A stretch of DNA of 64,000 nt from CAVSWT01 sp963746735. GTDB taxonomy: Bacteria; Bacteroidota; Ignavibacteria; Ignavibacteriales; Ignavibacteriaceae. The DNA lies in assembly GCA_963746735.1 (NCBI GenBank), contig CAVVCO010000021.1:62001-126000 (forward strand). The letters run 5' to 3'. The notes under the pieces were generated by a model. It ran no database searches and was not told the DNA's origin. It was given only the letters and a program-made list of their open reading frames with translations. Positions 18,806 through 27,994 of the stretch are shown here, one piece after another (the first letter of the stretch is position 1; each line of letters opens with the position of its first letter). The position numbers and the translations under genes were made by a program.

Positions 18806-21187
18806 CTATTTTATAAATATCATTTTCTTTGAAGAAATAAATTGTCCTGCTTTAATTATATAAATATATACTCCAGAAGGAACTTGAATTCCTGAATCAT
18901 TTTTTCCATCCCATGTCACTGAATATGAGCCAGTTGCAAAATTTTTGTTCGCTAATTCTATTACTACACGCCCTAATATATCATATACTCTTAATTCTAC
19001 ATTTCCGGATTTTGGTATTGAAAATTTAATCTCTGTTGTCGGATTAAATGGATTCGGATAATTTTGATATAAATTATATTCTGTCGGTAATTCTTCTCTA
19101 TCTTTTACTGCTACAACTTCTTGTGTTCTAAATCCAAATGAACCCGGCCATAAACTTGAACCATATTGATTCTGAGCTGATACACGCCAATAATATATTG
19201 TAAATCCATCAAGATTATTTAATATTAAAGAAGTATCAGTTACTGTTGTATCCAGAATAATTGTCTGATCATTAAATGTTAAACTTTTTGTTAGCTGAAA
19301 TCTATATGTTTCGGCTGTGGCCGCTTTCGCCCATTTTAATGTTGGACTTATCGAAACATCCAGAGCCTTATGAGGAGGATCGAGTAATACCGGAGTAACT
19401 GGAAATCCAGTTGTAAAGCTATATACTTCTGAGAAATTACTTTCACCTGCAATATTGAATGATTTGGCTCTCCAAAAATATTTTGTTTGGCCTGACATTC
19501 CGGCAATTAATTGCATTGTGTCATTCACACTGCTGAAACTAAATAATATATCTCCATTAAAAGTTGAATCTGTTCCAATTTGGATTTGATAGGAAGAAGA
19601 ACCATTTGCATACATCCATTTAAGCTCAACAGTATCTTTGATATTATATTCATTGTTAAAAGGTGAAGCTAGAATTGGAGCTGATGGTTCAGTTATTTGA
19701 ACAACATTGCTTGGGCTGCTTTCATTATAATTTCTATCTAATGAAGTTACTGAAAAATAATATGGAGCAGTTAAATTATTTGATGATGGAAAACTCTCTC
19801 TATTACCTTCAACGTTATAAATATTTTCTGCATTGTCATAATCACTTTGTTGAGGAGTTGGAGTATTGAAATGATAAACGACATATCTGCTTGCAGAGTC
19901 TCCGTCACTTGCTGTACTAGGTAAATCCCATATTAATCCTGAGCGTCCCGCAGAAGCAATTTTTCCAAATGCTAAATTTAGCGGTGCGTTTGGTTTAATT
20001 GTATCTTTCCAATTCATTGTTGGGACTAATGCTGGATATTTATATAAGTCAGTTTGTAATGTGTCTAAAAATCCTTTTAAATTGTCGGTAATTCCAAATC
20101 TTGTTCTAAATAAAATTCCACCGCTAACATTCTGATTACCTCTATTCAACCTAATCTGATTTGGAACTTCACTTGAAGACCAATCAGCAATTCTGTAAGC
20201 TCCTAAACCAATAAATAATTGTCTACTGTAGGTATGTGTAGACCACCAGTTCATAATTAATTTATAATCTGTACTTCCACAATTTATTGAGGAACCGATT
20301 GAATGATATAATTGAGGTGCTAAATAGTCAATAGTATGCGATTGAAGCCAGTGAATTCCATCTGCATAAATATCTGAATAACCGTAATAGCCGCATATTC
20401 CCGATGGATTTCCAGATTTCCACATTCCAGGCGGACTTATACCGAATTTAACATAAGGTTTTATAACTTGAATGCTATCATATATTTGTGCTACTAACAA
20501 ATTAACATTATCGCGTCTCCAATCACCAAGATTTGTAAATCCGCGTGAATAGTTTTGAAAAGCATTAGCATCTTCAGTTGTAATTCCTTGCTGATAAAAA
20601 TAATCATCAAAGTGGATTCCATCAACATCATACCGTCTTACAATGTCCGTTATAACTGAAGTAACATAATCTCTAACTGCCGGCAAGCCAGGATTTAAAA
20701 CTTTTAAACTCCCAAATTGTAAAATCCAATCAGGATGCTTTTGGGAAACATGCATCGAAGAATTCACATAGCCCCCAACGTTTCTAACTGCACGGTAAGG
20801 ATTCATCCAGGCGTGTAATTCCATCCCTCTTTTATGGGCTTCCTTAATAACAAAATCTAGCGGATCATAAAAAGGATTAGGAGCTTTGCCTTGCTGCCCT
20901 GTTAACCAATATGACCAAGGATCTATATTTGAAGCGTACATAGCATCACATTCTGATCTAACTTGAAATATTACAGAATTAATTCCAGCAGCTTTTAAAT
21001 TGTCTAATATATTAATGAGTTCTTCCTTCTGCTGCTCCGTAGTGAGATAAGGTGTTGATGGCCAATCTAGATTTAACACTGTAGCAACCCACGCTCCCCT
21101 AAATTCTCTTTTAGGATGATTTACTTGTGAATCTATCTGAGAGGTTAGTATTAAAAATATAAAAAGAATAGTAAAATAATTTTTCAA
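18806..21187 (-). CDS. T9SS-secreted family-10-like glycosidase (GHL10/DUF187), copy 1
   Basis: 793 residues. A signal peptide is followed by a GHL10 (DUF187) TIM-barrel from about 28 to 390: PKREFRGAWVATVLNLDWPS, QVRSECDAMY, RGMELHAWMNPYRA and VDGIHFDDYFY with the acidic active-site region. Two fibronectin-like modules (about 500-690) follow, then a type IX sorting domain (NLYQNYPNPFNPTTEIKFS to the end). Related GHL10 enzymes include the E. coli glycosidase DigH, which cuts denuded peptidoglycan strands. Whether this one attacks peptidoglycan or another glycan is unknown. It is a tandem paralogue of the gene at 21287. Confidence 0.88.
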   Translation of the reverse strand: MKNYFTILFIFLILTSQIDSQVNHPKREFRGAWVATVLNLDWPSTPYLTTEQQKEELINILDNLKAAGINSVIFQVRSECDAMYASNIDPWSYWLTGQQGKAPNPFYDPLDFVIKEAHKRGMELHAWMNPYRAVRNVGGYVNSSMHVSQKHPDWILQFGSLKVLNPGLPAVRDYVTSVITDIVRRYDVDGIHFDDYFYQQGITTEDANAFQNYSRGFTNLGDWRRDNVNLLVAQIYDSIQVIKPYVKFGISPPGMWKSGNPSGICGYYGYSDIYADGIHWLQSHTIDYLAPQLYHSIGSSINCGSTDYKLIMNWWSTHTYSRQLFIGLGAYRIADWSSSEVPNQIRLNRGNQNVSGGILFRTRFGITDNLKGFLDTLQTDLYKYPALVPTMNWKDTIKPNAPLNLAFGKIASAGRSGLIWDLPSTASDGDSASRYVVYHFNTPTPQQSDYDNAENIYNVEGNRESFPSSNNLTAPYYFSVTSLDRNYNESSPSNVVQITEPSAPILASPFNNEYNIKDTVELKWMYANGSSSYQIQIGTDSTFNGDILFSFSSVNDTMQLIAGMSGQTKYFWRAKSFNIAGESNFSEVYSFTTGFPVTPVLLDPPHKALDVSISPTLKWAKAATAETYRFQLTKSLTFNDQTIILDTTVTDTSLILNNLDGFTIYYWRVSAQNQYGSSLWPGSFGFRTQEVVAVKDREELPTEYNLYQNYPNPFNPTTEIKFSIPKSGNVELRVYDILGRVVIELANKNFATGSYSVTWDGKNDSGIQVPSGVYIYIIKAGQFISSKKMIFIK
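18969..19089. repeat. 121-bp block identical to 21450-21570
   Basis: This block inside the sorting-domain region of glycosidase copy 1 is base-for-base identical to 21450-21570 in copy 2, with differences resuming immediately on both sides. Synonymous positions are also identical, unlike most of the two genes. Confidence 0.95.
19752..19834. repeat. 83-bp block identical to 22236-22318
   Basis: A second perfect block shared by the tandem glycosidase genes, within the linker/fibronectin-like part. Flanking bases differ on both sides. Together with the 121-bp block it suggests patchwork gene conversion. Confidence 0.93.
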
Positions 21188-21240
21188 TATTTATAACCGG
21201 ATTTTTGTAGAGATTTTTTTATTAAATAGTTTTAACTAAT

Positions 21241-21267
21241 TATAGCCCTGCCAATATCAGGGCTATA
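21241..21267 (-). terminator. Hairpin between the two glycosidase genes, possible terminator
   Basis: Perfect 10-bp arms TATAGCCCTG (21241-21250) and CAGGGCTATA (21258-21267) with a 7-base loop. It lies just after the stop of the upstream glycosidase (copy 2) and before the start of copy 1. The minus-strand T-tract is poor, so it may attenuate or stabilise rather than fully terminate. Confidence 0.55.
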
Positions 21268-21286
21268 ATAATTGTATCAATAGTTT

Positions 21287-23683
21287 TTATTTCAAAAGGA
21301 TCATTTTCTTGGAAGAAATAAATTGTCCGGATCTTATTGTATAAATATATACTCCCGATGGAACTTGATTACCGTAATTATTTTTTCCATTCCATTCCAC
21401 TGTATATGATCCAGCAGCAAAATTTTCATTTACTAATTCCATTACTTCTCGCCCTAATATATCATATACTCTTAATTCTACATTTCCGGATTTTGGTATT
21501 GAAAATTTAATCTCTGTTGTCGGATTAAATGGATTCGGATAATTTTGATATAAATTATATTCTGTCGGTATTTCTTCCCTATCTTTTACTCCCACAACTT
21601 CTTGTGTTCTAAATCCAAATGATCCAGACCATAAACTTGAGCCATATTGATTCTCTGCCGATACACGCCAATAATATATTGTTAAGCCATCAAGGTTATT
21701 TAATGTAAAAGAAGTATCTGCTAAAGTTGTATCCAGAATTATTGTCTGATCATTAAAGGTTAATGAATTTTTTGTTAGCTGTAACTTATATGTTTCGGCG
21801 GTAACTGCTTTCGCCCATTTTAATGTTGGGCTTGTCGAAACATCCAGAGTTTTATGAGGAGGATCAAGCAAAACTGGTGTAACCGGAAATCCGGTTACAT
21901 AACTATAAACAGATGAAAAATTACTTTCTCCGGCTATATTTCTTGATTTTACTTTCCAATAATACTTTGTCTGCCCCATCATTCCTCTAATTGATTGAAT
22001 AGTATCATTTTCATTACTTGAATTAAACAATACATTCCCATTAAATGTTGAATCAGTTCCAACCACTAATTGATATGAAGTAGCTCCATCTGCATACAAC
22101 CATTTTAGATCAACTGTATCTCTTACATTTAATTCACTATTTAACGGTAATGCTAATATAGGTGTTGAGGGTTCTGTAATTTGTATAACGTTGCTTGGGC
22201 TGCTTTCATTATAATTTCTATCCAATGCTGTAACAGAAAAATAATATGGAGCAGTTAAATTATTTGATGATGGAAAACTCTCTCTATTACCTTCAACGTT
22301 ATAAATATTTTCTGCATTATCATAATCACTTTGCTGAGGTGAAGCATTATTAAAATGATATACAACATATCTTGATGCCGAATCACCGTCACTCGCAGCG
22401 TTTGGCAAATCCCAGTTTAAGCCCGCTATTCCGGCTGATGCTATTTTACTGAATTCTAAGTTTAACGGGGCATTTGGTTTTATGGTATCCTTCCAGTTCA
22501 TTACCGGTAACAGAGCAGGATACTTATATAAGTTATTTTTTAATGAATCAGTAAAACCTTTTTCATTATCAAGAACACCAACTAGAGCTCTGAAAAACAC
22601 ACTTCCTAGTGTATTTGGATTTTTACGATTTGCTCTTATTTGATTTGGAACTTCGCTGGCAGACCAGTTACCATCTGATATTCTATATGCTGCCTGGCCA
22701 GGGTAAAAATGCCTATTATACTTTGCGGCAGAATCAGCATACCATGGCATTAATTTACCATAATCCTGGTTTCCGCCAAAAGGCCAGTATAATTGAGGAG
22801 TTAAATAATCAATAGAATGATTTCTCATCCAGTTCATACAATCAGCATATAATTCGTTATAACTTGATAAACCAGTAATTCCGCTAGGAACACCGTTTTT
22901 CCAAATACCGAATGGAGAAATTCCGAACTTAACCCACGGTTTTATAGATTGGATGCTATCTTCAACTTCTTTAATAAAAACATTAACATTATTTCTTCTC
23001 CAATCAGATTTATTACTAAACCCATTTGGATAAAGTTGAAATGTTGCATCATCATTAAAAGTTACTCCACTAACAGGATAAGGATAAAAGTAATCATCAA
23101 AATGAACACCATCAACATCATAGCGTCTTACGACATCAGATATAACCTCTGAAATATAATGTCGAACATCAGGCAATCCAGGGTTTAATACTTTAATATT
23201 TCCGTACGTAACAATCCAATCAGGGTGCTGTACAGAAACGTGATTTGAGGCTACAGGGTAAGCCGCCGAAATATCTCGAACTACTCTATACGGATTAAAC
23301 CAGGCATGTAATTCCATCCCCCTTTTATGAGCTTCTTCAACAGCAAATTTAAGAGGATCATAAAAAGGATTAGGAGCCTTGCCCTGCTGCCCTGTTAACC
23401 AATATGACCAAGGTTCAATGCTTGATTGATACATTGCATCAGATTCGGATCTAATTTGAAAAATAACAACATTAATTCCGGTTTCCTTTAAACCATCTAA
23501 AATATCTATTAATTGTTGCTTTTGCTGTTCGGTACTCAAAAAAGGAGAAGAAGGCCAGTCTAAGTTTATTACGGTTGCTACCCAAGCGGCTCTAAATTCT
23601 CTTTTAGGATGATCAGATTGGGCGGTTGCAATAAATTGGAATAGTAAAAAAAATAAAACAAGAATAGTAAATTTTTTAATCAT
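21287..23683 (-). CDS. T9SS-secreted family-10-like glycosidase (GHL10/DUF187), copy 2
   Basis: About 798 residues from the ATG at 23683 (MIKKFTILVLFFLLF signal peptide ending IATAQS). An upstream in-frame ATG at 23767 is rejected because the extension would run through the terminator at 23758-23781. The layout equals copy 1: GHL10 barrel (PKREFRAAWVATVINLDWPS, QIRSESDAMY, VDGVHFDDYFY), fibronectin-like modules and a type IX sorting domain (NYPNPFNPTTEIKFS). Barrel sequences of the two copies have diverged much more than their C-terminal parts. Probable extracellular glycan hydrolase, substrate unknown. Confidence 0.88.
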   Translation of the reverse strand: MIKKFTILVLFFLLFQFIATAQSDHPKREFRAAWVATVINLDWPSSPFLSTEQQKQQLIDILDGLKETGINVVIFQIRSESDAMYQSSIEPWSYWLTGQQGKAPNPFYDPLKFAVEEAHKRGMELHAWFNPYRVVRDISAAYPVASNHVSVQHPDWIVTYGNIKVLNPGLPDVRHYISEVISDVVRRYDVDGVHFDDYFYPYPVSGVTFNDDATFQLYPNGFSNKSDWRRNNVNVFIKEVEDSIQSIKPWVKFGISPFGIWKNGVPSGITGLSSYNELYADCMNWMRNHSIDYLTPQLYWPFGGNQDYGKLMPWYADSAAKYNRHFYPGQAAYRISDGNWSASEVPNQIRANRKNPNTLGSVFFRALVGVLDNEKGFTDSLKNNLYKYPALLPVMNWKDTIKPNAPLNLEFSKIASAGIAGLNWDLPNAASDGDSASRYVVYHFNNASPQQSDYDNAENIYNVEGNRESFPSSNNLTAPYYFSVTALDRNYNESSPSNVIQITEPSTPILALPLNSELNVRDTVDLKWLYADGATSYQLVVGTDSTFNGNVLFNSSNENDTIQSIRGMMGQTKYYWKVKSRNIAGESNFSSVYSYVTGFPVTPVLLDPPHKTLDVSTSPTLKWAKAVTAETYKLQLTKNSLTFNDQTIILDTTLADTSFTLNNLDGLTIYYWRVSAENQYGSSLWSGSFGFRTQEVVGVKDREEIPTEYNLYQNYPNPFNPTTEIKFSIPKSGNVELRVYDILGREVMELVNENFAAGSYTVEWNGKNNYGNQVPSGVYIYTIRSGQFISSKKMILLK
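21450..21570. repeat. 121-bp block identical to 18969-19089
   Basis: Copy-2 partner of the perfect repeat in the sorting-domain region; see 18969-19089. Confidence 0.95.
22236..22318. repeat. 83-bp block identical to 19752-19834
   Basis: Copy-2 partner of the second perfect block in the linker region; see 19752-19834. Confidence 0.93.
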
Positions 23684-23757
23684 GATAATAATAAAGTTGT
23701 TTACGAAATAATGAGATAAAAAAGAAATTAACTTTTTAACAATTTTGTGCAAAAAAA

Positions 23758-23781
23758 AGCCGGACATATTTCAGTCCGGCT
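23758..23781 (-). terminator. Strong rho-independent terminator ending the envelope operon
   Basis: Perfect arms AGCCGGAC (23758-23765) and GTCCGGCT (23774-23781) with an 8-base loop. On the minus strand the hairpin is followed by eight T residues. It lies 22 bases after the stop of the T9SS propeller gene, so it closes the six-gene operon that starts at 33176. Confidence 0.93.
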
Positions 23782-23802
23782 AAAAGAATGCTAAACATTA
23801 TT

Positions 23803-25086
23803 TTACTTCAACAGCATCATTTTTTTGGAAATTCTAGTACCATTAGCTGTTAACTGATAGATATATGTTCCTGAAGCTAAATTAGAAGCATTAAAGGATA
23901 TTGAGAATTTACCCTTACTTAATTCTTGGTTAACTAATGCTGCTACTTCTTTACCGGTTATATCATAAACTTTTAAACTAACAAATCCTGCCTTCGCAAT
24001 ATTGAATTTAATAACTGTTGAAGGATTAAATGGATTAGGATAGTTTTGAGAAAGTTCAAATTTTTCAGGAACAATTCCTAATTCCTGTTGAACACCTGTA
24101 ACCATATCGAATTTGTATATACGATTAAATGCCGAACCAAATAAACCAACATAAGCAGATTTTCCGTCCGGGCTAAAAGCTAAGCCTCTTGGAAGTCTAT
24201 CAGCAGTAAGAGATGTATCTACCGCTAAATGAAAACTATCTTCAATAGCTTTGGTACTAACATTTAATCCATACCAGGTTAAGTCTGTATAAGAACTATC
24301 GAGACCTCTTGCATCATTTGATACCCAGAGTAAACCAGTTGAAGGATTCCAAGCGACAGTTTCTATTGACATTCCCTGAAGAACTGAATCAGTTAAGGCA
24401 TAATTCGAAAATTCGTCTGGACGTGAATAAATGTAAATGCCCTGAGCACCGGTAAATACTGTCCAGTATATTGTATTACCATCAGCAGATACTTCCATTG
24501 TTCTAGCAATTGCCGGAGGTCCGGTAACTGCATTTTCAACAAAATTTAAATCTGCATCATATTTAACTATGAAGGCTGTTGCAGCACCATTCCCAACAAC
24601 CGGCCCGACAAAAATAGACCCATCATCAGCCGCAGCAGCTTTTGTAGGGGAAGATCCTGTCTCTGTAGCTAAGTGGCTAGCCATACCTTCCATTGTTTGA
24701 TAATTGATTTTTATTATTTTACTAGGACCTGACTGACTATAAAGAATATTTCCATCTTTGTCAGCACTTAAACCACGGTTGCTACCTTTTAACGTATCAA
24801 CAACAAATCCACCGCTTTGTGCAACAGTATTCAATGTATCTACTACAGATCCATCAGAATTAAATACAATAATAGGAGTTGTTTTAATTGTATCTCCATT
24901 GGGAGTTACCCAATTCGTAGAATAATAACTTGATGTCCAAACCTTACCATCTGGGCTCACAGCTATACCATGTGTTCCGCCTTTAAATGATGTATCAGGC
25001 CAAGCGCCTACCTGACTCCATTGAGCCTTCGCCGCTACTGAAAATAGTAGTACAATGACGAACAACGTAGAAATTTTTTTTAACAT
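23803..25086 (-). CDS. Secreted beta-propeller-like protein with T9SS sorting domain
   Basis: 427 residues. A signal peptide (ending VAAKAQ) is followed by repeated propeller-style blades (HGIAVSPDGKVWTSS, NRGLSADKDGNILYS, TMEVSADGNTIYWT, PRGLAFSPDGKSAYVG) similar to NHL/SMP-30 folds. The C-terminal type IX sorting domain starts at EKFELSQNYPNPFNPSTVIK. No catalytic residues are evident, so binding or scaffolding at the cell surface is as likely as enzyme activity. It has a strong ribosome-binding site (AAGGAGA) and is the last gene of the operon. Confidence 0.8.
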   Translation of the reverse strand: MLKKISTLFVIVLLFSVAAKAQWSQVGAWPDTSFKGGTHGIAVSPDGKVWTSSYYSTNWVTPNGDTIKTTPIIVFNSDGSVVDTLNTVAQSGGFVVDTLKGSNRGLSADKDGNILYSQSGPSKIIKINYQTMEGMASHLATETGSSPTKAAAADDGSIFVGPVVGNGAATAFIVKYDADLNFVENAVTGPPAIARTMEVSADGNTIYWTVFTGAQGIYIYSRPDEFSNYALTDSVLQGMSIETVAWNPSTGLLWVSNDARGLDSSYTDLTWYGLNVSTKAIEDSFHLAVDTSLTADRLPRGLAFSPDGKSAYVGLFGSAFNRIYKFDMVTGVQQELGIVPEKFELSQNYPNPFNPSTVIKFNIAKAGFVSLKVYDITGKEVAALVNQELSKGKFSISFNASNLASGTYIYQLTANGTRISKKMMLLK

Positions 25087-25135
25087 AGCTTCTCCTTATA
25101 GTTAGTGTTAAGAAATAAATTAGAATAAGAACATT

Positions 25136-26374
25136 TTAATCTCTGCCATAGTATGGTGCACCAGGTTTTTCCATATCCAATTTAATGATATTTAAGCTTC
25201 TCTGAGTAAAATACAAAAAATTTCCGGTTCCCCAAGCAAATGCCTCCACATCAGGCACACCTGTGTATTTTAGATCATTTACCAAAGAAGACTTAATTAA
25301 TCCCGGATAAAGTTCCTCAAAAGATTTATCGGGATGAATAGTAATTATCGGATTCACATCTCTTGAGCTTCCAATGTATAAATCTCCATCTTGAGCGAAA
25401 GTAATAGCATTAACCTTTGCAGGAGAAAAATTAGCCGATAAATCAAAATATAATGCCGCAGTTCCTAAGCTGTCTGCAGAAATAATTGGGATAGACCACA
25501 CACCTTCTATTCCATTATAAAGACCCCCAACATACAAAGAGTTATTAAAAAATCTAACTGCTCTGAATGTACTTCCATTAAATTGAAAGGTTTTAGATTC
25601 TCCGGAAGGATTGATCCTAATTATAAAAATATTACTTGCTGCGCCAACAGTCCAAATGTTAAGATTGCTGTCAAAATCTAAATCATCCACTCTTGTTCCA
25701 CTCGCCGTTAATGCCCATGGCGATGAAGTAGGCTGGGTATTTTCAAAAATCTGCCAAACTCCTCTAGATGTTCTTGCGCTATAAATGGTACTAGCTTTAC
25801 CATATTTTAAAGAACTCCAAAAAGTTTCAGTACCTTTTGCTGCATAATCCGTAAGTTCTAAATTAGTATTTATTTTTTTTACTCCGTCGCCTTCAATTGA
25901 AACATAAACATTATTTGCATTATCAGTAGTTATACCATGGGGTTTTTCAAATGATTGGAAATCAGTATAAAAAATAGAAACAGCAGGTTTTAATTTATAG
26001 CTAACAATATTGCTGAATAAATCTCCTGCTGATGCAATCTTTAATTTTAATGTATCTCCTAAAACATTTGGAGCTTGTACTACCAATTGGGTAGTTGACG
26101 CCTGTAAAACTTTTGCTTTCGCTGTACCAAAAAACACTAAATTAGCCGAAGTATCAGCTAAAAAATTTGAACCATTTATTGTGATTTTAGAATATCCGGC
26201 TAAAGCCTCACTTGGCGGATCTAATGTTGTAATCTGTGGTGTTGGATTAGAAGGCCCAATCAAATTTGCTAAACTTGGAGTGGTATCTTCATTACAACTA
26301 ATGAAAAATAAAACTAGTATTAAGTTAAAAACCAGGCTAAATATTTTAAGCCATGTATTAGAATAAATTTTCAT
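25136..26374 (-). CDS. Lipoprotein with IPT/TIG domain and propeller-like repeats
   Basis: 412 residues. A lipobox (VLFFISC) follows a hydrophobic N-terminus, so it is lipid-anchored. An IPT/TIG immunoglobulin-like domain covers about 45-130 (PQITTLDPPSEALAGYSKIT, LKIASAGDLFSNIVSYKL). The remainder resembles NHL-type blades (HGITTDNANNVYVSIEGDG, VDDLDFDSNLNIWTVG). IPT/TIG-NHL lipoproteins are common surface binding proteins in Bacteroidota outer-membrane uptake loci. No SusD-like gene is present here. Its propeller resembles that of the following gene in style. Confidence 0.78.
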   Translation of the reverse strand: MKIYSNTWLKIFSLVFNLILVLFFISCNEDTTPSLANLIGPSNPTPQITTLDPPSEALAGYSKITINGSNFLADTSANLVFFGTAKAKVLQASTTQLVVQAPNVLGDTLKLKIASAGDLFSNIVSYKLKPAVSIFYTDFQSFEKPHGITTDNANNVYVSIEGDGVKKINTNLELTDYAAKGTETFWSSLKYGKASTIYSARTSRGVWQIFENTQPTSSPWALTASGTRVDDLDFDSNLNIWTVGAASNIFIIRINPSGESKTFQFNGSTFRAVRFFNNSLYVGGLYNGIEGVWSIPIISADSLGTAALYFDLSANFSPAKVNAITFAQDGDLYIGSSRDVNPIITIHPDKSFEELYPGLIKSSLVNDLKYTGVPDVEAFAWGTGNFLYFTQRSLNIIKLDMEKPGAPYYGRD

Positions 26375-26408
26375 GTTTACTGCCGTAGATTATTTACTTA
26401 ATTAAAAA

Positions 26409-27455
26409 TTAATAAGCGAACTTAACTGTTAATCTGTGAATTCCATTAAATCCACCGAAGAAATTATTTGTATCATTAAAGATTCCAAAATCGGTATATG
26501 AATAATCAATCCCCATATTAACTCCAGAAATCTGCTGCATTAATCCAAATCCAGCACTGAATCCGCCCTCATCTTTAGGAAATTCATAACCTGCTCTAAT
26601 TGAAAAAGTTTTCATAAAAGTATACTCACTTCCAACGAAAACTTGTTCAGCAAAGTCCCTTGGATGAGAAGCATCAATAGAAAGTAACAATGAATGCATA
26701 TCGCTATTCAAATCTGTTAAATCAAGCATATTCATCGATATGCCAATTTTAAATGTTAAAGGGAGCTGGAAGCTTTCTTCTTTATATTTTAATTCAGTGG
26801 AAAAATTTCTAACACTCATTCCGAAGTCAAGACTTTTATATCCGGTATGGTATAGAATACCAAAATCAAAAGCAGCGGCGTCGATTGAATTTTTTTCAGA
26901 AATCGCATTTCCTGAATTATCAAAATTTACTACACTCGTTCCCAAATACTGCCTTACATATTTGATGTTTCCTCCAATGGAAAATTTTTCTGAAAGGGAT
27001 TTTGCATATCCGATACCAAAAGCTAAGGCATTTGGTTTAAAAGTGCCTACATCAAGATATCCATCGTCATTATTGGCAAAAACCGTCCCTTGCAATTCTC
27101 CATAATCAACTCCTTCAACAAACATCCCAATCACGCCGTAGTCGCCGTCAAACGGTTTAACAGATAGACTTGCATGATAATAATTTATATCTGCAATCCA
27201 TCTTGTAGAACCAAACGAAAAGTCAACAAACCCATTCATCTCTGCCATAGTGGAAGTATTATAAAACATAGACGATGAGGCTAAATTTAATGTTGTAATC
27301 GCATCTGACATTCCAGCAGCTCTTGCGTTTGTCGAAACGCTCAAAAATTTTAAACCTGTTTGGGCTAATTTTCTATTATTTTGCGCAGCCGCAACTGATG
27401 GAAAAATTAGAAGTATTAAGAAAACTGAGGTAAAAATGTATAATAAGTTTTTCAT
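26409..27455 (-). CDS. PorV/PorQ-family outer-membrane protein
   Basis: 348 residues. A signal peptide (VAAAQ) is followed by the PorV/PorQ family opening (GLKFLSVSTNARAAGMSDAI, ASSSMFYNTSTMAEM), then alternating amphipathic strands typical of the FadL-like barrel, ending LTVKFAY. PorV is the outer-membrane shuttle that receives type IX cargo. PorV-like paralogues encoded beside cargo genes may serve specific substrates. Its place between genes for secreted proteins is therefore suggestive, but a housekeeping PorV role is not shown. Confidence 0.82.
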   Translation of the reverse strand: MKNLLYIFTSVFLILLIFPSVAAAQNNRKLAQTGLKFLSVSTNARAAGMSDAITTLNLASSSMFYNTSTMAEMNGFVDFSFGSTRWIADINYYHASLSVKPFDGDYGVIGMFVEGVDYGELQGTVFANNDDGYLDVGTFKPNALAFGIGYAKSLSEKFSIGGNIKYVRQYLGTSVVNFDNSGNAISEKNSIDAAAFDFGILYHTGYKSLDFGMSVRNFSTELKYKEESFQLPLTFKIGISMNMLDLTDLNSDMHSLLLSIDASHPRDFAEQVFVGSEYTFMKTFSIRAGYEFPKDEGGFSAGFGLMQQISGVNMGIDYSYTDFGIFNDTNNFFGGFNGIHRLTVKFAY

Positions 27456-27496
27456 TTAATTCTCTTTAAAATTTTACTTTTAACTGAGCCATTGAA

Positions 27497-27958
27497 CTAT
27501 TTAACAACATCAACAAATAATTGTACGCTTCCATCCGGAGATGGGATTGTATCTTTTCCTACATAGTCTAATTTGGAAATACTATTTAGAAGTCTGCCGT
27601 ACATATCAATCTTATTCTTGCTGATTGAGGAGTCGGTTTTGGTTTTTAATTCTTCAGAAATCATAAAAGCGTTTGAATTATGAACATAGCCAAAATTTAC
27701 TCCAACTCGTTTAGAATAACTCCGGTTTACATCCAAACTGAACGAAAATATTTTGTAGGATTGAGAAATTGTATCTTTAGCGTTATTATCTATTAGAGTA
27801 AGCCAGCCAACATATTCCATAGAATCAGGCAATACCGAAAGGCCTGAAACATTTAATTCAACATCAGATAAATTATCCACATTATTACTGTCTAATGTGT
27901 CGCATCCAAATTGGAAGAAGAATAAAAATATTCCGATATAAATAATTAATGATTTCAT
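27497..27958 (-). CDS. Small lipoprotein of unknown function
   Basis: 153 residues. A hydrophobic leader ends in the lipobox FFQFGC, followed by an acid-rich linker (DTLDSNNVDNLSD). The rest looks like one beta-sandwich domain (VELNVSGLSVLPDSMEYVGW). I do not recognise a family. It is the third gene of the envelope operon (36 bases after the previous gene, 41 before the PorV-like gene), so it probably acts with the exported proteins encoded around it. Confidence 0.65.
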   Translation of the reverse strand: MKSLIIYIGIFLFFFQFGCDTLDSNNVDNLSDVELNVSGLSVLPDSMEYVGWLTLIDNNAKDTISQSYKIFSFSLDVNRSYSKRVGVNFGYVHNSNAFMISEELKTKTDSSISKNKIDMYGRLLNSISKLDYVGKDTIPSPDGSVQLFVDVVK

Positions 27959-27994
27959 TTATTTTCCTGAATAAAACATTTTAAAAATTTATCA

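Noticed and set aside
23684..23767. In-frame N-terminal extension of glycosidase copy 2
   Set aside because: It overlaps the terminator at 23758-23781 and precedes the signal peptide; the ATG at 23683 gives a normal exported protein.
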